A stretch of DNA of 11,375 nucleotides from Cephalothrix simula (taxonomy: Eukaryota > Nemertea > Palaeonemertea > Archinemertea > Cephalotrichidae): the NCBI GenBank assembly GCA_035591015.1, contig JAXIUW010203065.1:1-11375 (forward strand), read 5' to 3'. The position numbers were made by a program, and so were the translations under genes. Under the pieces are notes generated by a model. It was not told the DNA's origin. It ran no database searches and worked only from the letters and a program-made list of their open reading frames with translations. Positions 1 through 8,527 of the stretch are shown here, piece after piece (the stretch's first letter is position 1; every line of letters starts with the position of its first letter).

Positions 1-702
1 AAAATTTAGAAGGTAAATTGTGAAAAAAATTTGAAAAGTGAAGTGAAAACATGACCGTGATGTTAATGAATTAAAGGAATATAAAAAGTATAGACTCCCT
101 AAATTTCTTGTGCAGCGATTAAAAAAACTTTCGAGACCTGTTTTCACGAACGGGGAAACGGAACAATTCTCACCATCAAAAATCAAAATCTCACAAAGAA
201 ACTTTAATGCATGTACATTATAATTATTGAAAATAATAAAATCATTAGATATTTTCCAAGTACTTGAAAAAAGCGATACGTTCTCAAGAAATAAAGATGA
301 AAATTTGAATAAAAGTAGAAATTTTCCAGGGGGAAAAACTTGTGAAACCCAATTTAAAACTTTGAGTGTGCCACAACACCTATTTATATAATTTTGAAAC
401 ATTTTCTTGGCACGATCTTTGCCAATGCCTTTGAGATATTAGGCAATTATTCTTTCCTCTTGTATCAGGAGTCAGAAATTATTGATGCCTAATTTTTTAT
501 CGCGCTCTTCACCAATGCGACCTTCCTTTAACTTGATTCCTAATGACACCAAATTCTGCTTAATTAGGCGATTATCTATAGTTAGAATACGAAATGGCTA
601 AATTATCTTGTTTGTGTCAGATAAAATGTGACATCAAAGTCTATATGTATTGTTTACAAAGAATCAACAATATGACAGGCCATTAGTCTTTCTTGCAGTC
701 TC
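1..702. other. AT-rich non-coding stretch
   Basis: I see no ORF, RNA gene or strong repeat here. CCAATGC recurs at 422 and 512 with loosely similar surroundings (TTAGGCAATTAT and TTAGGCGATTAT follow), suggesting a very old duplication at most. Confidence 0.4.
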
Positions 703-736
703 CCAAAGGTTTACTCCAAAGTCAACAAACCTTTGG
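703..736. repeat. 10-bp perfect inverted repeat
   Basis: CCAAAGGTTT (703-712) and AAACCTTTGG (727-736) are exact reverse complements separated by 14 bases. It stands alone in otherwise unremarkable sequence. Confidence 0.6.
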
Positions 737-835
737 AAATATCAACTGGATTGACTGTTAACGTTTTCTTTACCAGGAAGCGATGGTTCTGATTCGTCGA
801 ATATTCTACGTCACGATACTAATTTAGAAGGGGCG

Positions 836-981
836 TCATTTATCCGAATTCTTCAATCTGTCAATATCTATGTCGTGTGTAGTCCCTCGCTAACCTTCAT
901 GATTTATTTCTGGAGTTCGGATAAATGATTTCCAGCCTAAATTACTTAAAAATGTATTTAGGCCGAACTTGAAAAGTTCGG
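836..981. repeat. Cluster of nested short stem-loops sharing a TTCGG/CCGAA motif
   Basis: TCATTTATCCGAATTC (836-851) is the inverse of GAGTTCGGATAAATGA (913-928) with one mismatch. GCCTAAAT (935-942) is the exact inverse of ATTTAGGC (956-963). CCGAACTT (963-970) is the exact inverse of AAGTTCGG (974-981) around a 3-base loop. Hairpin-rich ends of small mobile elements can look like this; function is unknown. Confidence 0.55.
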
Positions 982-1205
982 ACTATTGGTTTTTGTTTTC
1001 TGTTTTCCCTAGCGGTAAAAATCCCAACGACTGCTTCATTAAATTTGGTTTAAAAAAAAAACCAAAGTCTCTATTTAAAAAATAAATATGACTATTCCCT
1101 AAATGAAATATTACTCTTAAAGTGATGTACAAGTTATAAACGATAGGTGTATAGATATTTACCCTTTTATGGCAAAAAATAAAAAATAAAAAAATTCAAA
1201 TAATG

Positions 1206-1270
1206 AACTTGGCAAAGATTCGAACCTACAACCTTCGGATTTGAGGCCGAACGCGCTCCCGGCGACTTGA
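1206..1270 (-). repeat. tRNA-derived relic, SINE-head-like
   Basis: On the minus strand, GGTTCGAATC at 1226-1217 matches the RNA polymerase III B box except for its last base. An A-box-like AAGTCGCCGGGAGCGC lies at 1268-1253, about 27 nt upstream of the B box. Between them a 5-bp anticodon-type stem, TTCGG and CCGAA, encloses an 8-nt loop containing CAA. The T stem does not pair properly (GTAGG against CTTTG), no acceptor stem closes, and the loop is one base too long, so this is not a working tRNA. The sequence after it is an A/T tail with runs of T (minus strand) around 1173-1200, as expected of a tRNA-derived SINE. An old tRNA pseudogene is the alternative. The 71-codon ORF across it is a by-product. 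Confidence 0.6.
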
Positions 1271-1362
1271 ACAATCGTAGAACTTTTTAAATTATGACTG
1301 TTGCAGAATTTTGCATTTGTATAGCATTTTTTTTTAAATAAACTCATATTTTGATATTTTTT

Positions 1363-1497
1363 CGTATCACCCACTTTTTACGCGATACAAAAAAATGATA
1401 TTAAACACTTTGTATATGATACACTTTCTGCAGTTCGTATCACACACTTTTTATGTGATGCACAAAATGATATCAAACACTTTTTCTATGATACACC
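1363..1497. repeat. Short tandem array, 72-73 bp period, of dyad half-units
   Basis: Two direct copies start at 1363 and 1436 with CGTATCAC. Each copy contains two related half-units (starts near 1364, 1397, 1437 and 1469) with the shared core CACTTTTTATGTGATACAC. Each half-unit begins with GTATCA or GATATCA and ends with TGATAC or a close variant, so it can fold back on itself. The array lies between the tRNA relic and the long hairpin at 1525-1626. I infer it belongs to the same mobile or satellite-like unit; no protein is encoded. Confidence 0.7.
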
Positions 1498-1524
1498 TAA
1501 CATTTAAAAAAGAACAACAGTGTA

Positions 1525-1626
1525 TTATGATTTATTTTAACAATTACATTTTGAAAGCAGAGGTCTGCTATAAAATTTTACAGTAGACCTCTGCTTTGAA
1601 AATGTAATTGTTAAAATAAATCATAA
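1525..1626. repeat. Long near-perfect hairpin (45-bp arms, 12-nt loop)
   Basis: Arms 1525-1569 and 1582-1626 are reverse complements with two mismatches over the inner 43 bases. The loop 1570-1581 contains TAAAATTTTA, itself a palindrome, so pairing can continue almost to the tip. Such a structure fits the end of a foldback element or MITE, a recent head-to-head duplication, or a hairpin small-RNA precursor. The sequence does not say which. No ORF uses it. Confidence 0.85.
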
Positions 1627-1770
1627 AATCAAAAGGAGTTTTATTCCAATGAGAATTTCAACGATAGAGTCACTGCTGTAATAAATATTTATCATTTAAA
1701 TCTCTTACTGCATATTTTCATCTTCGATTGTGAGATCTACTTTAGAAGAAGGCACTGTGGAAAGGATTTT

Positions 1771-2645
1771 TACCCTGTTTTATCAGACCGTAATTTTTAC
1801 AGTTTTATAAAGGGGGAGATCTGACAAAAACCAAAAAACACTGACAGCAAGCAGATCTACAAAGGAACTACCACATTTAAATGTGCAACGCGCCTCACCT
1901 TGTTTCATACAATTATTCGGACGTTCGTAGTTATGTTACATTCATGCAACTCAGATAGTTCATTGCACAAGACCAGTTATTCATATAATGATATCTAGTA
2001 ATATGTTAATTGCCTTATGTTTAGGAATGTGCATTCGCCGTTATGAATGATATGCTAAGACCATAGTATAAATTAAGTAATTATAATAACAAAAGGCCTA
2101 TAGCAACAAAAAAAGCTTTAAAAAAACATACGAAGCGCATTATAGTTGCAACTAGATATTTTGGCTAATAGCATTATCCATTAGCTACTGAAATATCTCG
2201 TGCGCTTGCGACCTGTAGAAGTTTGCGTTTTGTATCATTTTTGTACTAAGATTCAACTTCAGATGCTGTTGCAACCCGGAAAATATGATATTTCAATTTT
2301 TTCAATGGCGATAAAAAGTTAGATATACATATAATGTGTGTATAAATTTTAAAGGCTATCGGAAAACATTTGTTTTTTTAAACTTTGGTGAGGCGTGTTT
2401 TCCATCTTAATGTGGTAGGTCCTTTTCGCTTTATTTAAGCTTCATAAGGGAGTGCTATCCAGTACTACCGCAAATTAATCAATATTTGATTGGAGTTTTG
2501 TACATTTACGAGAAAGAAGCGATCTAAATGTGTCAATACTGGAGCTCCGCGAGGCTTTTTGTAACTACTCCTCCAAGATAGCGGCGCGGGGCTGATTGAC
2601 TCTTGTAAACTGGAGTAGCACGGGGGTGTCTGTCAAAATACAGGG
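1771..2645. mobile_element. Probable non-autonomous element, or two opposed copies, with inverted end matches
   Basis: 1861-1899 and 2387-2425 are inverted copies with 32 of 39 bases matching (cores CTACCACATT and CGCCTCACC). Further out, TACCCTGT at 1771 is the inverse of ACAGGGTA at 2638-2645, with similar flanking bases (TATCAGACC against GACAGACACC). The order is the same on both sides, but about 70 bases separate the two matches on the left and about 210 on the right, so one arm carries an indel. No transposase ORF lies inside. I infer a non-autonomous DNA element or two copies of one repeat in opposite orientation. Target-site duplications are not obvious. Confidence 0.55.
2133..2207. 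repeat. Interrupted stem-loop
   Basis: AAGCGCA (2133-2139) pairs with TGCGCTT (2201-2207). Inside it, GATATTTTGGCTAAT (2155-2169) pairs imperfectly with ATTAGCTACTGAAATATC (2180-2197) around a 10-base loop. The structure lies in the interior of the element bracketed by the 1771/2645 inverted ends. Confidence 0.5.
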
Positions 2646-2661
2646 TAGCAGACAGACGCTA

Positions 2662-2679
2662 ACACACACACACACACAC
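2662..2679. repeat. (AC)9 dinucleotide microsatellite
   Basis: A pure run of AC repeats lies about 17 bases outside the right end of the putative element at 1771-2645. Confidence 0.9.
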
Positions 2680-3499
2680 CCTGACAGGCAACTATAGTTC
2701 CAACAAATAGCTTTTGTTCAGCAGTTTTTTCTCTATTCTGTTTGGCGAAGAGGTTTCAAATATTAGATCAGTGTAGTATATAATTTCATTATTTTCAAAG
2801 GGAGAAATATCTAATTCAAAATGGGGAGTTTGCTACTTTTTGTTTATAGTGTTGTTTAATCAGAAGGACCTGTAAATAAATGTCTGAAAATCTACTCACG
2901 TTGTAAGGCATCTGAATAAATACCCAATCGATTTGTTTGAAATGTTAGAAACTTGAAATCAAATAAAACAAAGGGTTTTTTTAAATCAAACATTGTTTTG
3001 TATTTTTCAATGTGTTATTTTTCCAAAAAACAGCTGCGTTTGTTCGATTAAAGATCTTATTTCTGATCTAATCACACTTTAGAAAATAAGAAAAATTATA
3101 TTGGGCAATTATTTCGCATGTACCGGTTATTGCACCTCAAACGTTAAATAAAGCTGTTATTGCACAAAATAAGGACAAAACATATCCCTCTAGGCCAGTA
3201 TATAATTGAAAACCCGGATTCACTAGCGGATTTATATATGGTTTTCTTTTTAAGTAACCCCAGACCAAGGCATTATATAAAAATAGAATTCGTTATAGCA
3301 GTCCGATTTCGATGTTATTGACCAAAACATGGACACCATTTAGTTTCCTTTTCATTGGGGATTATCCATTGTTTAAATCCACAGACTCTATAGTTTTGCC
3401 TTTTATTAAAAAAAGGAAATAGTCTCCATTCCATTAGATTCTGGGTAATATACAAGACGATAAAAAATCCAAACAAATTCAAAAGTCACATTGTGTTGG
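2680..3499. other. AT-rich non-coding stretch
   Basis: No gene, RNA gene or clear repeat is recognisable. There are several TATATA-like strings, which are expected by chance at this base composition and are not evidence of promoters. Confidence 0.4.
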
Positions 3500-3755
3500 A
3501 TATTTCCGAACCCTTATACTTACGGGGGCTACGCTGGTCCAGTGTGCATGGGAGCGTAACGTTGATGATTATATTTTATAGCATGATTCATGCGCCACCG
3601 ACATGTGCAGTTTTTGTGATCTGACCCCTAGTTTTCCTGCATACGCCGTCAAAGATTATGTTGGTCTTCAAGGGGGCCTCGATCATATCCATCTTAGAGG
3701 CCACTACTATGTGGTCTTCAGATATGTTTCAAGCTTCATGCTACAGCCATTTTAA
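3500..3755. other. GC-richer patch with two short opposed ORFs
   Basis: This patch is visibly richer in G+C than its surroundings. A plus-strand ORF of 50 codons runs from ATG at 3603 to a TAA ending at 3755. On the minus strand an ORF of about 45 codons contains the peptide KMDMIEAPLKTNIIFDGVC. I recognise neither. On the minus strand, GTAAGTAT near 3528-3521 resembles a splice donor. The patch could be a decayed exon or a fragment of a mobile element. The evidence is too thin to call a gene. Confidence 0.25.
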
Positions 3756-4565
3756 ACAGAAACGGTAGAATAATAATAAACACTTCAATGACAATATATT
3801 TCTAAACTTTTACAAAGTTTAAAATCAAATAAAAACGTCACCTATCTGAGGTTTAACGAAACGGGGGGAGGATTTTTTAAAAATGCAAGAATCACCGACC
3901 CCACCGGCCCTCCCCCCCCCCAACAAAAAAATTTAAAACGAACATAAGCATAGGAAACCCTTACAAGGTTCCATTCTTAAAGTAATTCTGCAGCAACTAT
4001 GGTATTCTTAGTGGCAAAAATCTGAGATGAGAAAAACTGCCCATCTCTAAGGCAATATTTTCAGTTAAGAATATTTAATATCTAAACCTAAATATCTTTA
4101 AACATTTGAGTATCAATAGACCAGCAAATATTTGTTTTTTCGTATATCAAGACAATTTAACATTGAAATCTTACTCTAAAAATAAGAATTATTCATGTAA
4201 ATTTAAGATACATGTAATAGAATTTCTGAAACACCTTCATCTATTCTCAAGGAAGCATTCAATTTTAAACAATAATATTTGCTATAAACAACATAGTTAA
4301 AGAAATTCTGTACTGCTTTACATTTAGCCAAGCATTTTATCTCCCACTGAGATGAAAATTACGTTCACAAATTGCATGTACTTGCTTTACGAATATTGCA
4401 ATAACAAAAAGGGGATTTACCTGTTCTTTAATTCTATTCTGAAGCAGTTTTGCTTTTATTAAAACAAACACCTTTCAATTAAGATAAAGTACGAGAAAAT
4501 AAACATGTGACAGACTTGACAATTACCTAATTTCGACCAATCAAGCATGTCAATTAACCACTATT
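3756..4565. other. AT-rich non-coding stretch with a C10 run
   Basis: There is a run of ten C at 3912-3921 in a locally C-rich context. Otherwise I see no feature. The 64-codon ORF at 4106-4300 has low-complexity composition and no recognisable motif. Confidence 0.4.
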
Positions 4566-5020
4566 CAGTTCAAATCAACCAATCATAACACTTTTTAATG
4601 GTTTGCTATCGATTACGCTTGACCTTGACCATTTTGGTCATTCTCCTCCCCATATAACTCTGTGCCATAGTAGACGGTTATAACTACTGTCAGAATGTTT
4701 TAGTTTTCGACGTAAAATCGGAAATACGGCATTGCATTCATTATTTTATCGATCACTTAGTCCGTTTCGCTGTGGGAATGCTGGGGTAAAAGTGTTTCGT
4801 TGACGGTTCTTGGACCAAAATTTTGCGCTGATTACAAATTTCGATGTTGCCGGGCACAATTTTGACTTTACTTACAATTCAAATAAACCAATATGAACAC
4901 AATTACGCCAGACTGGTTCACTACCGTTGTTATGGCAACCCTGTTCTCATATTACACTGTACCATAGTAGAATGTTTAACTACTCTAGACTTTTTAGTTT
5001 TTGACAAACATTTCGACGAA
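4566..5020. repeat. Diverged tandem duplication, period about 300 bp
   Basis: Copy A (about 4566-4716) and copy B (about 4868-5020) share ordered landmarks: CAAATCAACCAAT against CAAATAAACCAAT, CTCTGTGCCATAGTAGA against CACTGTACCATAGTAGA, then TTTAACTACT-like and TTTTTAGTTTT(T/C)GAC strings. Offsets run from about 297 to 309, so small indels have accumulated. No coding frame is maintained. It is either an old local duplication or two copies of a dispersed repeat. Confidence 0.6.
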
Positions 5021-5740
5021 AAAGCTCATCGGTAACCCGACCTTCACTTATATGAAATGAACTTTTTACAAAAAAGTTGACGTCTCTTAATTCGACAAAG
5101 TACGTAAATTAAAATATACAGATGACTGAAATAAACCGAACCGACTTTGTTCGCATCTTTACAGCTTTTAAGTGGACGCAATATTACTGTTAAGGTAAAC
5201 TATAAGAGTTATTGAACTCAGATTAGAATATTTTCCTGGTAGGCTAACCATGTTTAATCTCTGTTGCTTAGTAAATACTCAATGTAAATCGAGTACATTT
5301 TAGTAATGATTTAGTAATCCGTTTAACCATATATGGAAATGCTCTATCAAAAGGTAGAATCAATTTTTTTAAGTCACAAGTAAATTACAAATCGAATCGC
5401 TAATGTTCTCTCTTTGTAATGAATGGGGAAAAAATATAATCTGTTAAAATTTTAAGAGCGTTTTGGCCGTGATCGATATAAATTCGCGTATCGCTTCTTG
5501 CTCTTATTATTTAAAACCGATTTTCCATCAAAATTCAACACAATTGATGAAAAAATGTCGAGAGATAATGAAATCAGATTTTAAACTATGAAATATCCCT
5601 AAGGCAATAAACTATTTTGATTTCATGTCCCTTCCTGAACTTTGCAATGTCATTTCGCACCTCAGTGTAGGAAGTAATTGAATCAGGAATAGTATATGAA
5701 ATGTTAATCTAAAAATGCTAATCTAAAGCAGTAAGTATTA
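5021..5740. other. AT-rich non-coding stretch
   Basis: No ORF, RNA gene or strong repeat is recognisable between the tandem duplication and the palindromic element that starts at 5741. Confidence 0.4.
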
Positions 5741-6621
5741 AAGGGGAACGCTGATGGTTTGTTTATTAACGGGCATTTTGTTTCGGTTAGCTAATTAGTA
5801 TGAGCATATCATTGATTGCCATTGACTACACAAATGGATTGATAAATTGGCTGAGGCATGACTTTGTGTTAGCTACCTCCCTGCGGTTCTCATTATTAGG
5901 GGTGTTGGAACCCCTTTAACCTATATATCATTGGAAAGAGTATGCGACATATTGTAGCAGTTTTATGTCCCTACCACAGCGGCACCACCTTGGTTTAAAA
6001 TGTTCAAAAAGAAATAGCCATAAATCAGAAAATAAATTATTGATTTTTTTATTTGTGGCAAACAGGAACCCCCATAAACTATACATCCCTGGAAGGGGTA
6101 TACAAAATGCAGTAAAATGGTGGTGGTTTCATGTCCCTGGAGAATCGTGGTCAAAAGGTCAAAATAAAGTTCTCGATTTAAACATTTTAAGCCGTTTTTT
6201 ACCAGGTATGGGGTAAGGACATGAAACCACCACCATTTAACTGCATGCTACATGCCCTTTCTAGTGATATATAGTTTATGGGGGTTCGTATTTTCCCATT
6301 AGCCACAAATCCAAAATAAATCAATAATTTTCTATATTCGCACATTTCTTTCAGACTTTTTTAACAACCACCCTCCACCAGGTGGTGGTAGGGACGTGAA
6401 ACTACTACCATTTCACTCAATCTCGCATGTCTTTTTTCCAGTGATATATTGGTTATGTGAGTTACACCCCTATGAGAACGAAAGGCGGCTAGCTAACATG
6501 ATCAAGTCATGCCTCATCAAATTTTTCCATCCATTTTGTTCGTAATCAGTAACACAATAGGCAGACACATGTTTCTTCGAATCGACTGGGTATTGTTTAT
6601 AAACAAACACGCGTGCCCCTT
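5741..6621. mobile_element. Large palindromic (foldback) non-autonomous element
   Basis: The left arm (5741-6140) and right arm (about 6205-6621) are extended reverse complements. The tips match (AAGGGGAACGC against GCGTGCCCCTT), and so do GAGGCATGACT against AGTCATGCCTC (5853/6505) and an exact 18-base block (6066-6083 against 6270-6287). GGTGGTGGTTTCATGTCC matches its inverse near 6214-6233. Each arm also contains two diverged direct copies of a unit with TATATATCACTGGAAAG, ATGC and GTTTCATGTCCCTACCA landmarks, so the layout is A-A'-loop-A'-A. No transposase is encoded; ORFs on both strands here arise from the palindrome. This fits a foldback element or large MITE. TTAA overlaps the left tip, but the right side reads TTCA, so the target duplication is unresolved. 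Confidence 0.82.
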
Positions 6622-6688
6622 CACGACGATTCTCAACATCATTCAAGACGTTGAATAAAAACTAGGTGGAGCAACGATTTTTCTGATG

Positions 6689-6735
6689 TACTGTAGCATT
6701 TAGCATCGTATCATCATACTGTAGCATTTAGCATC
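6689..6735. repeat. 28-bp-period direct repeat
   Basis: TACTGTAGCATTTAGCATC occurs exactly at 6689-6707 and 6717-6735, with related GTATCAT and CATCAT spacer sequence. It is a short recent local duplication. Confidence 0.8.
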
Positions 6736-7236
6736 ATGGTTAATTGATGATGGCGCCTGATCATCAACCGCGGAATATCTATAAAAAAGTTGTTATTGCT
6801 ACTCGACTACTATAGCCACTATACAAACTAGGAATAGTGCATGACACCGCTCTAAAAGTCATTTATTAACCAGGGGCCCTCAAGAGTAGAAGCTCCTAAA
6901 CAAGGTCAAAAAATCCCGAGCCCCTAAGTCATTTGCAATTTAACCTTTTGTCAAAGGTTTCGTGCTTTCCTATTGGCCGAAGTTTGCAGAGCGTTATCAA
7001 TTATAGCGCAATAATACTCCATGATCCTTATTCGACGACTGAGTCACAAAACGTGGTCTATGCGACTGATTATTACTACTCGAGCGTCGAGCCTGTTTTA
7101 AGCGTGGCGCTTATTCTCGGTCTTCGCAATCAGAGACATGTCCAGAGCAGCGCAATCAGGGATTCTCCACAACAAACAAGACCAAAATTATCGAAAAGAC
7201 AGATCAAAAGAGATTTCAAGACCTGATGGTGATTAA
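6736..7236. other. Non-coding stretch with a doubtful 97-codon ORF
   Basis: The ORF at 6933-7226 (plus strand) has no membrane segment, signal peptide or motif that I recognise, and it shows no clear splice or promoter context. I leave it as unexplained open sequence. AAGCGTGGCGCTT near 7099 is a tiny perfect hairpin. Nothing else stands out. Confidence 0.35.
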
Positions 7237-7239
7237 AAA

Positions 7240-7570
7240 AGGAGCAAAAAATTACAGTGGTATGGTATTCTACAATGGACCACTTTTTGTGGATACGGCG
7301 GTTGTGATAGTGTAGTGTAGTTAGATGAAGAATCTGGTTTACCCCATTAAAAGGCATATGTAAGACATTTTTTCTTCAATTTAGCTGTTCTGACAAAATG
7401 GACCAAAAAAGTAGTAGTAATGGCGTTCTACTATAGACCACAATTTTAGGTGGAGTTGCGGAAAGGGGGAGTTAGGAAAACACATCACGTCAGAAACGTT
7501 CAAATTTTTATTTTGTCACACCGATAAAGCCTAATATCAATTTTTGTTCTATTTTGCTATCCTGAGAAAA
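7240..7570. repeat. Diverged tandem duplication, period about 160-170 bp
   Basis: Copy A (about 7240-7400) and copy B (about 7402-7570) share GGTATTCTACAATGGACCAC against GGCGTTCTACTATAGACCAC (7264/7422). Further on, GCTGTTCTGACAAAATGGACC matches GCTATCCTGAGAAAATTGAGC (7384/7556). The offset grows from 158 to 172 because of indels. No reading frame is shared. Confidence 0.62.
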
Positions 7571-8183
7571 TTGAGCGAAATATATAAAATGCCACCTACA
7601 TATATAAAATGTACATTTGTATTTATCGCGTGACTTTTCGATTGTTTTTTTTTTTTTTTGCTTTTGTACTTTGGTTAAGGCCTCTTTTGTTACGAAACTA
7701 GGTAAATAACAATTATGAAACTTATTCTGAAAAAGTCATGATTCACCTGTGACATTTGGTTAAGTAGCTAGACAGTAATTAATTGATTCTCGAAAATTCC
7801 TCAAATAACTTTAAGCAGCCAATATCGTAATTAGCGACTAAATGACAAAAATTAGAAGAGACAAAATGGAAGATTATAAAAATCCTTAATGTTGAATGAC
7901 TTTCAGTTTTTAAATTTATAGCCTTAGTATCTTACATCTTGACAGTTTTCTATTTCGTATTGGACAACTTTATTAAATAGCTAATAAATCTGAGTTATTG
8001 CGTCTTATGGCAGTTGTAAACGTTACCATATCTGCCACAATAAAACGGAAGCATATTTATACAAAACTATCCCTAAGGGACAAATAAAAGACGAGGTTCG
8101 TTTGGTAAAATAGTAATAATAAAATGGTAGTAATTTTCTTAGAATTTCAAATTTTATAGTTTAATCATAGATGGGTGGTTTTG
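7571..8183. other. AT-rich non-coding stretch with a T15 run
   Basis: ATATATAAAATG occurs twice near 7580-7612. A run of fifteen T lies at 7645-7659. I see no gene or RNA gene. Confidence 0.4.
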
Positions 8184-8527
8184 AGATTTGTACCAAATCT
8201 GTTACAGGTATTTCATACCCTTTTTGGCCATTGCCCCATCGAAGAATCTGTTTGGTCTAATGCAGTGTAACGGCACTAACATAACGTATTCAGACAAGTT
8301 TGTGTTAATAAGGCTGATTTGAAAGCACCGATCGGCAGATTTGACATAAAATATACCACAAAGGGTAATTTTAAATCAGCCTTGTTAACACAAGTCTCTC
8401 TAAATCTGATGAAATCTGTTACGTTAGTTCCGCTCCACTGCATTAGACCAATCAGATTCTTCGATCGATGGAGCAATCTGATTGGCTTGAAAGGTGTGAA
8501 ATACCATGTAGCAGATGTTACAAAGCT
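8184..8527. mobile_element. Palindromic MITE-like element, 344 bp
   Basis: The left arm 8184-8320 and right arm 8373-8527 are reverse complements with small indels, separated by a loop at 8321-8372 that contains the palindrome CCGATCGG. The best block is 8241-8267 against 8436-8462, with 26 of 27 bases matching. The inner block AAGGCTGATTT pairs with AAATCAGCCTT, and the outer ends pair as AGATTTGTAC against GTTACAAAGCT. There is no transposase. Overlapping plus and minus ORFs of 66-78 codons are by-products of the palindrome. It sits downstream of the receptor gene. A clear target duplication is not visible. Confidence 0.82.

Noticed and set aside
1206-1270. A functional tRNA-Leu(CAA) gene
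   Set aside because: The acceptor and T stems do not pair, the anticodon loop has 8 bases, and there is no long variable arm as leucine tRNAs need.
1159-1374. 71-codon minus-strand ORF
   Set aside because: It reads through the tRNA-derived relic; translated tRNA sequence often gives such false ORFs.
1395-1586. 63-codon plus-strand ORF
   Set aside because: It spans the dyad tandem array and one arm of the long hairpin; the M/H/F-rich peptide mirrors the DNA repeat.
2680-3499. TATATA strings as promoters
   Set aside because: Frequent by chance at this AT content, with no adjacent gene.
5963-6216. Two overlapping ORFs on opposite strands (63 and 83 codons)
   Set aside because: Both lie inside the palindromic element and reflect its inverted symmetry; neither has a recognisable protein motif.
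6933-7226. 97-codon plus-strand ORF as a gene
   Set aside because: No domain, signal or membrane segment, no splice context, and length within chance expectation for 11 kb in six frames.
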